Shown piece after piece: positions 51,874 through 61,522 of a DNA stretch of 64,000 nucleotides. A program made the translations under genes and the position numbers. Under the pieces are notes generated by a model. The model was given only the letters and a program-made list of their open reading frames with translations. It had not been told where the DNA came from and searched no databases. Each line of letters starts with the position of its first letter. The stretch's first letter is position 1. The stretch is from DATHAP01 sp963762865 (lineage in GTDB: Bacteria > Actinomycetota > Actinomycetes > JACCUZ01), in assembly GCA_963762865.1 (NCBI GenBank), contig CAVXNC010000006.1, positions 82,597-146,596 on the forward strand, read 5' to 3'.

Positions 51874-52697
51874 ATGTCCCTCTGGACCAGCGGTGAGGTC
51901 TACGAGGCCTACATGGGCCGGTGGAGCCGCCTCGTGGCGGCCGAGCACGTGCGGCGGCTGGGCGTCGGCCCAGGGCTGCACTGGCTGGACGTCGGGTGCG
52001 GGACCGGGGCACTGACCTCGGCCGTCCTGGCTGAGGCCCGAGCCGGCGTCGGTGCTCGGCGTCGACCCGTCAGAGGCCTTCGTCGAGCACGCAACCGCCC
52101 ACGTCGCCGACTCGCGCGTCGACTTCCGCGTCGCAGAGGCGGGCGACCTGCCGCTGCCGGACCGTTCGGTCGAGGTGGTGGTCTCCGGTCTCGTCCTGAA
52201 CTTCGTCGCCGACCAGCCGGCGGCCGCCCGCGAGATGCGCCGGGTGCTCGGGCCGGGCGGCCGGGTCGGCTGCTACGTCTGGGACTACGCCGGCGGGATG
52301 CAGATGCTGCGGCACTTCTGGGACGTCGCGGCCTCGGTGGACCCCGCGTCGCGCGAGGCGGACCAGGGCGAGCGCTTCGAGATCTGCCAGCCGGAGCCGT
52401 TGCGCCGCTTGATGTCCGACGCGGGCTTCGACGATGTGAGTGGTCGACGAGATCGTCGTGCCGACGGTGTTCACCGACTTCGAGGACTACTGGTCACCGT
52501 TCCTCGCCGGCCGGGCGCCGGCCCCGTCGTACGTCATGACCCTCTCGGACGGTGACCGGGAAACGCTGCGCGCGGCACTTCGTGATGACCTGCCCACCGA
52601 CCCCGACGGCGCGATCAGGCTGACCGCTCGCGCCTGGGAGGTCACCGGGCGGGCTCGTAGGCCGGTCAGCCGTCGAGCACTCGCGCGCCACCCGTGA
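51874..52697 (+). pseudogene. SAM-dependent methyltransferase, two frameshifts
   Basis: The pieces align into one class I methyltransferase: HWLDVGCGTGALTSAVLAEAR (motif I) in the first frame, LGVDPSEAFVEHATAHVADSRVDFRVAEAGDLPLPDRSVEVVVSGLVLNFV in the next, and VVDEIVVPTVFTDFEDYWSPFLAGRAPAPSYVM in the third. Shifts occur near 52040 and 52435. Each of the core SAM and fold segments is well conserved across the breaks, suggesting recent disruption or sequencing errors rather than old decay. Target unknown. Confidence 0.75.
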
Positions 52698-52770
52698 TCG
52701 TTTGCGACGTGCTGGCCATGCGACACGCCGCGCCGTCGGAGTGTCGAGCCTCCGAACGTCGCAAACGATC
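52696..52770. repeat. Branched intergenic palindrome, GATC-ended
   Basis: Outer arms 52696-52710 and 52756-52770 are perfect 15-bp complements; an inner cgacac/gtgtcg stem (52721-52726 with 52741-52746) adds a second tier. It lies between two convergent pseudogenes. It shares GATC-R-TTTG ends and two-tier structure with 23243-23304. Confidence 0.75.
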
Positions 52771-52798
52771 TTGTGGCGGGGGTGAGTCGTGAGGCCGG

Positions 52799-53943
52799 TC
52801 AGCCGGTGGCCGGCAGGATCTCGGCGAGGACGGCGTCCGCCGCACGGCATGGCCTCGATCTCGCGTCGCAGGCTCTCGGCGGCCACCCGGAAGGTGTCGT
52901 CGTCGAGCAACCTGCTCAGCGCGTCCGCCACCGCGTCGGGGGTGACCTCGTCCGGCTGCAGTGCGAGTGCCGCACCGGTGGGCAGCAGCGCGGCGGTGTT
53001 GCTCGGCTGGTCGGTGCCCTGCGGCAGGCAGAGCTGCGGCAGTCCGTGGCAGAGCGCACCGAGCATCGTGCCGGCACCGGCGTGCGAGATCACGGCCGCG
53101 CAGATGGGCAGCAGTGCGGCTTGCGGCAGGAACGGCGCCATCCGCACCGACGCCGGCAGGGGACTGAGCAGCTCGGGGTCGAGCGCCGGGCCGGTCGTCA
53201 CCAGCAGGTTGACCGGCAGCCGTGAGCAGCCCTCGAGGACCGCGCGGAAGACTTCCGGGTTCTGGTTCATGATCGTCCCGAGGGTGACGTAGACCGTGCG
53301 CTCGTGGGGCAGCCCGCCAAGGTCGATGCCGAGGTCGCTGCCGTCGTGCTCCCCGGCCGACGGGCGCAGCGGAATCGTCGTCGGCCACGGGTTCGGCTCC
53401 GGTCCGCGTGCGCTCGGCGGGCAGATGTCGAGGTACGGAGCGGCGAGCACGCTCGGGTATCGGGTCCGCAAGTCCGGCGGCCGCGATCGCCGAGCCGATG
53501 GCCGCCGCGAACTCGTCGGTCCGCGGGACCGTCGGCCCGTAGCCGTGGGTGACGTGCGGGATGCCAGTCAGGACGGCGGCAGTCGCCGACCCCAGCTCCA
53601 GGGTGTCGTGCACCACGAGATCCGGCCGCCAGTCAGCGACGAGGTCGAGCACGTCGCGGGCGCGGCGCACCGCACCGGCACCGAAGAGGTGCTGCGCGGC
53701 GAAGATCGGCTGCTCCTCCGGCGGCAGCTTGCTGATGAGCACGTCACCGGGCATCTGCTGGTAGGACTCGGCCAGCGTCAGACCCGACGCGTGGGCGGCG
53801 ATCCCCATCGACGCCAGCAGGTCGGCGAGGTCGCTGCCCGTCGTGACGAGCACCTCGTGACCGGCCTCCTGGGCCGCCCGGACGAGCGGCACCATCGGCA
53901 GCAGGTGCCCGTAGCCGGGCCAGGAGCCGACGAGGACGCGCAT
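52799..53943 (-). pseudogene. MGT-type macrolide glycosyltransferase, two frameshifts
   Basis: From ATG 53943: MRVLVGSWPGYGHLLPMVPLVRAAQEAGHEVLVTTG then GIPHVTHGYGPTVPRTDEFAAAIGSAIAAAGLADP; a shift near 53470 leads to LRTRYPSVLAAPYLDICPPSAR ... SRLPVNLLVTTGPALDPELL, VISHAGAGTMLGALCHGLPQLCLPQGTDQPSNT (the GT1 donor motif HAGxGT); a second shift near 52840 gives ADAVLAEILPATG and a TGA at 52799-52801. Family 1 enzymes of the MGT group glycosylate macrolides or phenols, often for resistance. Broken, so presumably inactive unless the shifts are errors. Confidence 0.75.
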
Positions 53944-53947
53944 CGGC

Positions 53948-56900
53948 TCAGGCCGTGACGGTCGACGGAGAGCCGGTCATGCAACGACTGCGCCTTGTCG
54001 AGCAGAGGGGCAGCACCGAGCGACGTCGCCGACCTCGACGACCTTCGTCGCCTCGCGGCTCGGCGGCGACTGACCTCACCTGCGTCGGCCAGCACGACGG
54101 CAAGGTCGTAGCGAGCAAGGGCAGCCCAGTACGGGTAGCCGAGGTCGTCGAGCTGGCGACGGCGGACCGCAGGTCGGACTCGATCGTCACGACCGCGGTC
54201 ACCGCGGGTCCATCGCACTCGGGCGCCGGAACCGGGTCAGCTGCGCCCGCAGGAAGGGCGGGGCATCGCCCGGGCCGCGGCCGAGGACCTGCCGAGCATC
54301 AGCTCTGCCTCGTCGACGTGGCCGAGTCTCCAACGCGGCTTCCACAGCCGCCGGCAGGGCCACCCGGAAGGCCTCCCGCCGGATGCCCCGCGTCGTAGTC
54401 GAGGATCGGCCTGAAGCGGCGTCGGTCGCCTCCTGTGGACTGGCCCTGGCCATCAGGACGGTCGCGTGGGCAGCGCCGAGCATCTCCCTGTCCTGCAGGT
54501 TCGTGTCGGAGAAGTGCGGCCGGGTGAGCTCGATCTCGTCGGAGGCGGCTCGCCGAAGTCGCCCCGCCAGGCCGGAGCAGGGCGAGGCGGACGTGGACGT
54601 CGCCGAAGTCCTGCTCCTGCGGCTGGTCGCGGGTCTGCTGATCACCTCGTCCCAGCGGCCGACGAAGAGCATGCCCAGCCACTGGTTGGAGAGCACGGTC
54701 TGGAGAGCGCTGCGGCTGTCCGAGTCGTTTCGCCTGCGCGACGCCCTCGAAGGCGCGGTCGCCAGGGCGCTGGGCGCGTCCGAGGTGAGCAGGTGGTCGA
54801 CGAGGTTCCCGTAGGGCTGCAGCATGGCCGACGTGTTGCCGGCGGCGTTGGGCGGCCTCGAGGGCGAAGGTGAACAGTGCGGCGGCCTCGACGGACGACC
54901 GGCCCAAACATCAGCACGCCCTTGACGGTCAGGCCTCGCGAGATCAGCGACCTCGTCGCCGCTGGCCTCGGCAGCGTCGAGGCCGTCCTCCAACATGTGC
55001 CGACGGCGAGGCTCACTGCTCGCCGGTGAAGAGCATGCACGTTGGCCAGCGCGATCGCGACCTCGGCGTAGCCCCGGTCCCGCGGGCCTTGCGCCAGCAC
55101 CTGGAGGGCGCCGGCGGAGGTCTGCCTTGACCTCTTCGTCGCCCGGCCGTGTCATCCAGCTCGCCATCGCCTGCAACCGGCGTGCGTTGCGCGAGTCGCC
55201 GGCGCCTCGTGGGCGGCCGCGGCCGCCCTGGACCGAGTCGCGATGCCTCCGTGCGCTCGAGCGCGCGCCATAGGCCAGGTACGCCGCGCGCTCCAGGAGC
55301 TCGGCGGCTGTCGGCGTCGTCGGTCGGCGAGCTCGGCGGCGTGCTCGAGCGCAGCCTTGGCCGTGACGGTGGCTCCGAGCCGCTCGGCGCGGTCGCCCGC
55401 CCGCTGGTAGGCATCGAAGGCCAGTCGGCGCAGGTCCTGGCCCTCGGCGTCGTCGGGCGACCCGGCGCGCATGGCCGCCAGGTAGTGGGCGGCCACGAGG
55501 TCGACGACCTCGTCCCCCTCGTCCGGCAGCGACGCCCGCAGGTGCTCGGCAGCCGCGGTGTGCAGCGACCGGCGCTCCGGCTTGGACAGCGTGTCGTAGG
55601 CGACGGTCTGCAGCAGTGCCTGGTTGAACTGGTACTCGCCGCGCCGCGGTGACAGCGGGTCGGCACGCACCGACAGGACATCGCGGTGGACCAGGTCGGA
55701 GAGCAGCTCGTCGAGGGCCGCCTCGTCGAGTCCGCCGGAGAGTGCGCCGGCTCCCGAGCGGGTGAAGGTCATGCCGTGCACCGAGAGGTTGCGCACCAGC
55801 GTGCGGGCGGCGGGCGTCAACGCGTCCAGCCGAGCCGCGATGAGGGCGGTGAGGCTGGCGGGGACGCTCAGCTCGAGCGGGCGGTCGTCGACGACCCGGT
55901 AGCGCCCGTCATGGCTCCGCTCGAGACGGCCCTGGTCGACCAGGGTCCGGATCGTCTCGACCGCGTAGAGCGGGATGCCGTCGGAGCGCTCCGCGATGCG
56001 GTCGCGCATCGATGCGGCATCTCCTCGACGAGGTCGTCGACCAGCAGCGCGACGGCGCCGGGGGAGAGCGGCTCGAGGTAGGCCAGGGTCGCGTTGCGCC
56101 GGCCCGATCCCCAGCCGGGACGACGGTCCAGCAGCTCCGGCCGCGTCGCCATCAGGACGAAGAGCGGGAACTGGGCAGACCACTCCAGCAGGTGCTCCAG
56201 GAAGTCCAGCAGCCCGCTGTCCGCCCACTGCGCGTCCTCGACGACCACCACCACCGGGCGCCGTCTGCGAGAGCCGTTCGAGCAGCAGTCGCCACCCGGA
56301 GAAGAGCTCGTCGCGCGAGAGGCCTTCGCCGTCGTCCAGGCCGACGAGGCGCCCGACACGGGGGATGAGGAAGTCACGCTCCACCGGGTCGTCGAGGTAG
56401 CGCGCTAGGCCGTCGGCCACCTTGGTCGCGACGACATCACTGGGGTCGTCGTCGGCGATGCCGAAGCGGGCCCGCACCACCTCGGCCAGCGCCCAGTAGG
56501 CGACCCCGTCGCCGTAGCGGGGGCAGCGACCGACGTGCCAGAGCAGCGTGCCGGCGATGCCGTCTGTGTACTTCTCGAACTCCCAGACCAGACGGGACTT
56601 GCCCACGCCGGCCTCGCCGACGACGGTGACCAGCCGGGCCGTCCCGCGGTCGACGGTGTCGTGCAGCATCGCCTTGACGAGCGCGAACTCGGTGTCCCGT
56701 CCGACGAACGCCGGCTCGAGCCCGTCGCCGCGCCGCTGGCTGCCGCGGATACCCGCCACCACGCGCAACGGCCCGCCACAGGTGGAGCGGATCGGCCTTG
56801 CCCTTCGCCGTGTGCTCGCCGGCGTCCTCGTAGGCGAGCGACTCCTCGGTCAGGGCCCGGGTCACGTCGTCGACCAGGACGGTGCCCGGCTCCGCGGCCG

Positions 56901-57506
56901 ACTGCACCCGGGACGCGGTGTTGACCCGGTCACCGACGACCAGCCCCTCGGCCGGGTTTGCGATCGACGCCGCGTGCCCGGTGACGACACCGCCGCGCGC
57001 CTGCAGGGCGGGGACGCCGGCCTCCTCGCCGAAGACCGGGACCTGCGCGACGAGCTCCAGGGCCGCGCGCACCGCCCGTTCCGCGTCGTCCTCGAGGGCG
57101 ACCGGTGAGCCCCAGACCGCCATCACGGCGTCGCCGATGAACTTCTCGACCCGGCCGCCGTAGCGCCCGACGATGGTGCGGGCGGTGTCGAAGTACGACG
57201 ACAGCAGCGTGCGTACGTCCTCGGCGTCCCGGGTCTCGGAGAACGCGGTGTAGCCCACCAGGTCGACGAAGAGCACCGACACCTGGCGGACCTCGGCGTT
57301 GGGGACCGCGACCGGAGCCGCGGCGGCGGCCACCGAGCCCTCGCGCCGGGCGCCGCACTCGCCGCAGAACTTCTCGGCGCCGGAGTAGGCCGTCCCGCAC
57401 GAGGCGCAGGCGGCCGGACCGCGGCCAGGCCGGTCCCGCACTCGCCGCAGAACTTGCGGCCCTCGGCGTTGAGCTCGCCACAGGTCGGGCAGGGGGCAGC
57501 GCTCAT
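53948..57506 (-). pseudogene. Adenylate/guanylate cyclase-AAA ATPase-TPR regulator, multiple frameshifts
   Basis: Spread over several frames but in the right order: two zinc-ribbon repeats (CPTCGELNAEGRKFCGECG; CASCGTAYSGAEKFCGECG), a class III nucleotidyl cyclase (SVLFVDLVGYTAFSETRDAEDVRTLLSSYFDTARTIVGRYGGRVEKFIGDAVMAVWG), an AAA ATPase (FVGRDTEFALVKAMLHD ... VVGEAGVGKSRLVWEFEKYTDG ... VVVVEDAQWADSG) and a helical repeat region (TPR-like) with LDDLGYPYWAALARYDLAVVLAD near the end. Frame changes occur near 57420, 56770, 56250 and repeatedly below 55300. The intact form is a ~1180-residue signalling protein common in actinobacteria. High density of breaks argues for decay or poor sequence. Confidence 0.8.
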
Positions 57507-57702
57507 CGACGCGGTACCCGCCTTCCCCAGCCGTCTCGCCCGTCGACCACAGGCGAAGGCTACGGCTCGCTGACGGCGTACGGCCGGAAAACGTGGCCGA
57601 TCGCGCGTCATGCAGCCGGGGCAGGGACGTCTTCAGGGGGTTGGCGCCCGTTTCGACCCGCCGGACCACATCGACCCGATCATCTAGCAAAGGACTGAAC
57701 CC

Positions 57703-57981
57703 ATGTCGTTCTCGACTCCGACCACTGTCCCGTCAGGTATGTCCGTGCCCGTCCTGGCTGTTGACGGCCGCATCCCTGACAGCCTCCCGGACTTCACTGG
57801 CGACGTCTCGTTCCTCGTGGACCTCGACCCCCCTCACCTCGTGCAGGGCTGCGGCACCCTGCAGGGATCGACCGTGAGGTTCCACGAGAAGGACATCGGC
57901 AACGGTGGCAAGGACATCCGGGTGTGGAACGTGCGGGCGCAGGGAAGGCGGTTCGTCGCGGAGCACGCGGCGCAGTTCTGA
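57703..57981 (+). CDS. Small hypothetical protein, beta-rich
   Basis: 92 residues with agcaaaggac before the ATG. PVLAVDGRIPDSLPDFTGDVSFLVDLDPPHLVQGCGTLQGSTVRFHEKDIGNGGKDIRVWNVRAQGRRFV reads as alternating strands of a small barrel. No signal peptide or family recognised. It lies in the 200-bp region before the sulfatase and may be a secreted or binding protein; no evidence for either. Confidence 0.55.
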   Translation: MSFSTPTTVPSGMSVPVLAVDGRIPDSLPDFTGDVSFLVDLDPPHLVQGCGTLQGSTVRFHEKDIGNGGKDIRVWNVRAQGRRFVAEHAAQF

Positions 57982-58054
57982 CAGTCGCGCGGGATGCCGC
58001 GCGTATGATCGTCATCTCGCCCAGGCGGCGGGTCGGTGCAGGGGGGTGCACGCC

Positions 58055-59359
58055 GTGGCGGACCAGACTCCCGACGTGGTCCTGATCATGCCGGACGACC
58101 AGCGTCCCGACACGTTGCACCACATGCACGCCGTGCAGGAGCACATCCGGGACAGGGGCACCCGTTTCAGCCGCACGGTGGCTGCCACGCCGACCTGCTG
58201 CCCGTCGCGGGCGTCCCTGCTGACCGGGCTCCACTCGCGGCGGACCGGGGTCTACGGGAACACGCCTCCGGACGGGGGTTGGCGGACCTTCTTCGACAAC
58301 GGTCACGAGGACCGGACCCTGGCCACGGCCCTGCAGGCGCGTGGCTACCGGACCGGGCTCGTCGGCAAGTACCTCAACGGGTTCGCCCAGAACGAGCTGG
58401 GCGGCAAGGGAGGTCGCCGGCCGCCGGGCTGGGACGTCTTCCTGACGTTCGTGAAGCGAACGGGTGCCTATTACGACTACACGCTCACCGACGGCACCCA
58501 CTTCGGCACCGACGCGGCCGACTACTCGACCGACGTCCTGGGAGAGCGGGCCGCTCGGTTCATCCGGAGGACGCCGTCCGGGCAGCCGCTGTTCCTCGTG
58601 TTCACCCCGTTCGCCCCGCACAAGCCATACCGACCGGCGCGTCGGCACCTGCACGACTTCGCCGGCAAGCTGCCGACCTACCGCCCGCCGTCGGTGACCG
58701 AGAACGTGGCCGACAAGCCGCCGTTCCTCAGGGACCGCCCCCGCGTCAAGCAGCGGGCCATCGACTTCGTCCGGACCCGGCAGCAGGAGCAGCTGGCGTC
58801 TGTCGACGACGCGGTGGCGGGGGTGGTTGACGCGCTGCGGACCACGGGACGGCTGCACAACACCCTGCTGGTCTACATGTCCGACAACGGACTGATGGTC
58901 GGCGACCACCACATGATCGGGAAGGCGCTGCCCTACCGCTTCGCGACCGACGTGCCCCTCGTGGTCAGGTGGGACGGCCGGGTGGGCGCCGGTCGGACCG
59001 ACCGGCGGCTGGCCGCGACGGTCGACGTCACCGCCACGATCGCGGAGGCGACGGGTGCGGTGATGACCACCGACGGAGTGAGCCTGCTCGGGGACGAGCG
59101 CCGGTCGGACGTGGTGCTCGAGGGCCGGCAGTGGCGGCGCCTGGACGGCTCGGTGCCGCACCCGGCCTACTGCGGCCTGCGCTCTGACAGGTACCTCTTC
59201 GTGCGCTATGCCGACGGCTTCGAGGAGCTCTACGACTACCAGGACGACCCCTACGAGAGGCGCAACCGGGCGACCGATCCTGACTACCGTGACCGGCTGC
59301 GCGCCATGCGGCTCAGGACGCTGCAGAAGTCCGTCCCCACGCCCCCGGGGTTCTCCTGA
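58055..59359 (+). CDS. Sulfatase (formylglycine-dependent)
   Basis: 434 residues from GTG 58055 (gggggg 8 nt upstream; an in-frame GTG at 58046 is possible). Alkaline-phosphatase fold: metal Asp pair at DD14-15 (VVLIMPDDQRPD), the formylglycine motif C48-x-P50-S51-R52 (TCCPSRASLLTG), YLNGFAQNELGGKGGRRPPGWD and PFAPHKPYRP with conserved metal/substrate His, and NGLMVGDHHMIGK near the C-terminus. No clear signal peptide, unusual for this family. Substrate (sulfate ester or phosphonate) unknown. Confidence 0.88.
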   Translation: MADQTPDVVLIMPDDQRPDTLHHMHAVQEHIRDRGTRFSRTVAATPTCCPSRASLLTGLHSRRTGVYGNTPPDGGWRTFFDNGHEDRTLATALQARGYRTGLVGKYLNGFAQNELGGKGGRRPPGWDVFLTFVKRTGAYYDYTLTDGTHFGTDAADYSTDVLGERAARFIRRTPSGQPLFLVFTPFAPHKPYRPARRHLHDFAGKLPTYRPPSVTENVADKPPFLRDRPRVKQRAIDFVRTRQQEQLASVDDAVAGVVDALRTTGRLHNTLLVYMSDNGLMVGDHHMIGKALPYRFATDVPLVVRWDGRVGAGRTDRRLAATVDVTATIAEATGAVMTTDGVSLLGDERRSDVVLEGRQWRRLDGSVPHPAYCGLRSDRYLFVRYADGFEELYDYQDDPYERRNRATDPDYRDRLRAMRLRTLQKSVPTPPGFS

Positions 59360-60034
59360 CTAGGAGCCGGGCTGGGCGAGGCCGTGCTCGTAGGCGTAGA
59401 CCACGACCTGCACCCGGTCGCGCAGGCCGAGCTTCATCAGGATGCGCGCGATGTGCGTCTTGACGGTCGGCTCACTCACATAGGCCTGCGCCGCGATCTC
59501 CGCGTTGGACAGGCCTTTGGCGACGTACCGCATGATCTCGGCCTCGCGCGGCGTGAGCTGGTCGAGCTCGCGCGGCCGGGGCCTGGCCACCTCAGGCGGC
59601 CGACGGACGAACTCCTCGATCAGTCGCCGGGTGATCGTCGGCGCGAGCAGCGCGTCGCCGCTCGCGACGACGTGGATCGCCTCGACGAGCTGCTCGGGCG
59701 GGATGTCCTTGAGCACGAAGCCGCTGGCGCCGGCGAGCAGCGCCTCGTAGACGTACTCGTCGAGGTCGAACGTCGTCAGGACCAGCACCTGCGGACCGGG
59801 CTCGTCCTCGCGCACGATTCGGCGGGTGGCCTCGAGACCGTCCATGTGCGGCATGCGGACGTCCATCAGGATGACGTCGGGCGCGGTCGACGCGGCCATC
59901 GCCACCGCCTCCTCGCCGTCGGTGGCCTCGCCCACGACGACCAGGTCGGGCTCGACCTCCAGGACCATGCGCAGGCCGGTGCGGGCGAGTGCCTGGTCGT
60001 CGACGATCAGGACGCGGATGGGGGAGTCGCTCAT
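59360..60034 (-). CDS. NarL-type response regulator
   Basis: 224 residues. Receiver with phosphoacceptor D58 (VILMDVRMPHMDG), conserved acidic pair D12-D13 and Lys in FVLKDIP; then an HTH LuxR domain (LTPREAEIMRYVAKGLSNAEIAAQAYVSEPTVKTHIARILMKLGL). Overlaps the kinase stop by 4 nt (ATGA). The stop is directly against the sulfatase stop (convergent). The output domain closely resembles that of the element-borne regulator at 4649-5455, consistent with a common LuxR stock. Confidence 0.93.
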   Translation of the reverse strand: MSDSPIRVLIVDDQALARTGLRMVLEVEPDLVVVGEATDGEEAVAMAASTAPDVILMDVRMPHMDGLEATRRIVREDEPGPQVLVLTTFDLDEYVYEALLAGASGFVLKDIPPEQLVEAIHVVASGDALLAPTITRRLIEEFVRRPPEVARPRPRELDQLTPREAEIMRYVAKGLSNAEIAAQAYVSEPTVKTHIARILMKLGLRDRVQVVVYAYEHGLAQPGS

Positions 60035-61203
60035 GCGTCCGGCCCGATCGGGACGTGCGCGCGCACGACGTAGCCGCCTTCGGGACGAGCACCGCTCTCG
60101 AGCCGGCCGCCGTAGAGCCGCAGCCGCTCCTGCATGCCGACGTGCCCGTAGCCGTTGCCCTCCGAGGTGTTGCGCCCGTCGTTGGCGACCTCGAGCGTCA
60201 GCTCCTCCGCACCCCAGTGCACGTGCACCCAGGCGCGGGCCGGACCGGCGTGCTTGAGTGCGTTGGTCAGTGCTTCCTGCACGACGCGGTACGCCGCGAG
60301 GTCGATGCCCGGGGGCAGCTCCCGGCTGGTGCCCTCGACGTCCAGCTCGACGGGCAGGCCGGCACCGCGGACGGTGCCGATCAGGGTCTCGAGGGTCTGC
60401 ATGCCGGGCTGCGGGCCGTAGCTGGGCGTGGCGTCCTCCTCGCGCAGCAGGCCGACGAGCCGGCGCATCTCAGCCATCGCCTCCCGGCCGGTGCGCTCGA
60501 CCGCGAGCAGCGAGTCGCGCTCGGTGTCCTGGTCGTCGGTGAGCCGCCGGCGGACGGCGCCTGCCTGGACGGTCATCACCGACACCGAGTGGGCGATGAT
60601 GTCGTGCAGCTCGCGGGCGATGCGCTGCCGCTCGTCGACGACGGCCTGGTGCGCGGCCGCGGCCTGCTCCTGCTCGAGCTGCGCGGCCCGCTCCTCCGCG
60701 GTGATCGCCCGTTGCACGGGCCGTCGGACGAGTAGCCCGATCAGCCAGCCGAGCGACGTGATGACGGAGACCGACAGGGCGCGCCCGATGTCGCCGTCGG
60801 GGTGCTGCGACACGGCAACGGCACCAGCGACGCAGACCACCAGCAGCCCGGCATAGTCGCGCCGCGTCTGGGTCAGGTAGCCCGCCAGTCCGCACGACAG
60901 CATGACCAGCAGGTAGACGAACGTCGAGTCGAGCACCCACGCCGACGCGGGGAACGAGGCCAGCGCGAAGAGGACCAGGGCGGCCAGCGGTGCCACGACG
61001 CCGAGCCGGCCGCGGAGGGCAAGCACCACGGCCACTCCGGCGAGGACGGTGACGATCACGGCCTCGGGTCCGCGGTCGAAGGTCCCGGCGTCAAGGTCGA
61101 CGGTCGGCCGGGTCAGGTCCTCGACGAGCGCGCCGACAGCGAGGGCCACCGCCAGCGCGGTGACGCCGTGCCGCCCGACGCGGCTGGCCAGGTCACCCGT
61201 CAT
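60031..61203 (-). CDS. DesK/NarX-type sensor histidine kinase
   Basis: 390 residues. Four to five N-terminal helices, then DHp-like region with phosphoryl His H200 in ERQRIARELHDIIAHSVSVMTVQAG and an HATPase (N-box EALTNALKHAG; G-box YGHVGMQERLRLYGG). It would autophosphorylate and pass phosphate to the adjacent regulator. A TAGCGT box (61210-61215) ends 6 nt before the ATG (leaderless). Shares its upstream region with the divergent small peptide at 61377, where two 12-bp direct repeats lie. Confidence 0.93.
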   Translation of the reverse strand: MTGDLASRVGRHGVTALAVALAVGALVEDLTRPTVDLDAGTFDRGPEAVIVTVLAGVAVVLALRGRLGVVAPLAALVLFALASFPASAWVLDSTFVYLLVMLSCGLAGYLTQTRRDYAGLLVVCVAGAVAVSQHPDGDIGRALSVSVITSLGWLIGLLVRRPVQRAITAEERAAQLEQEQAAAAHQAVVDERQRIARELHDIIAHSVSVMTVQAGAVRRRLTDDQDTERDSLLAVERTGREAMAEMRRLVGLLREEDATPSYGPQPGMQTLETLIGTVRGAGLPVELDVEGTSRELPPGIDLAAYRVVQEALTNALKHAGPARAWVHVHWGAEELTLEVANDGRNTSEGNGYGHVGMQERLRLYGGRLESGARPEGGYVVRAHVPIGPDA

Positions 61204-61249
61204 GTCTCGACGCTAGCGGCGGCGCGGTGCTGTGAGCGTCATCCCTGAG

Positions 61250-61285
61250 GACGACGGGCTGGTCGATCCGCCGGACGACGGGCTG
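61250..61285 (+). repeat. Paired 12-bp direct repeats in a divergent promoter region
   Basis: gacgacgggctg occurs at 61250-61261 and again at 61274-61285 (24-bp spacing). They lie between the kinase start (minus) and the peptide gene start (plus), a natural place for binding sites of the adjacent NarL-type regulator. Confidence 0.55.
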
Positions 61286-61376
61286 TCGTCGTCGCGGCCG
61301 ACGACGCGGTGTCGTGGGCCGCCTAGCTTTCGGACGTACGCCGCGAAGGTCGGCACCGCACCGAGGAGGGTTCGAG

Positions 61377-61469
61377 ATGCGCCAGGTCCAGCAGTCCACC
61401 CGCCAGCCGGTCCGCCCCACGCCGCCGATCGACCTCCGGACGCCGCTCGGGCGTCGGCTTCCCTACTGA
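61377..61469 (+). CDS. 30-residue peptide with PPIDLRTPLGRRLP motif
   Basis: Too short for usual ORF cut-offs but well supported: gaggaggg 7 nt before the ATG, a clean stop (tga), and a composition unlike shadow frames. It reads MRQVQQSTRQPVRPT then PPIDLRTPLGRRLPY. The same core occurs in the 41900 peptide. Ends with a Tyr. It lies just before the DHFR-like gene. No family known to me; the repeated motif across two loci argues for a real conserved small protein, possibly a leader or ligand. Confidence 0.65.
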   Translation: MRQVQQSTRQPVRPTPPIDLRTPLGRRLPY

Positions 61470-61522
61470 CGGAGGGGACCCGAGACTGGGGTGAGTCTCC
61501 GGCCACTCGAAGGGACAGCCCC

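Noticed and set aside
38308..61349. A 19-bp identity (cggacgtacgccgcgaagg) at 38310 and 61331
   Set aside because: One copy is inside a well-conserved coding sequence and the other is intergenic; in GC-rich DNA a chance match of this length in 64 kb is not improbable, and no third copy was seen.
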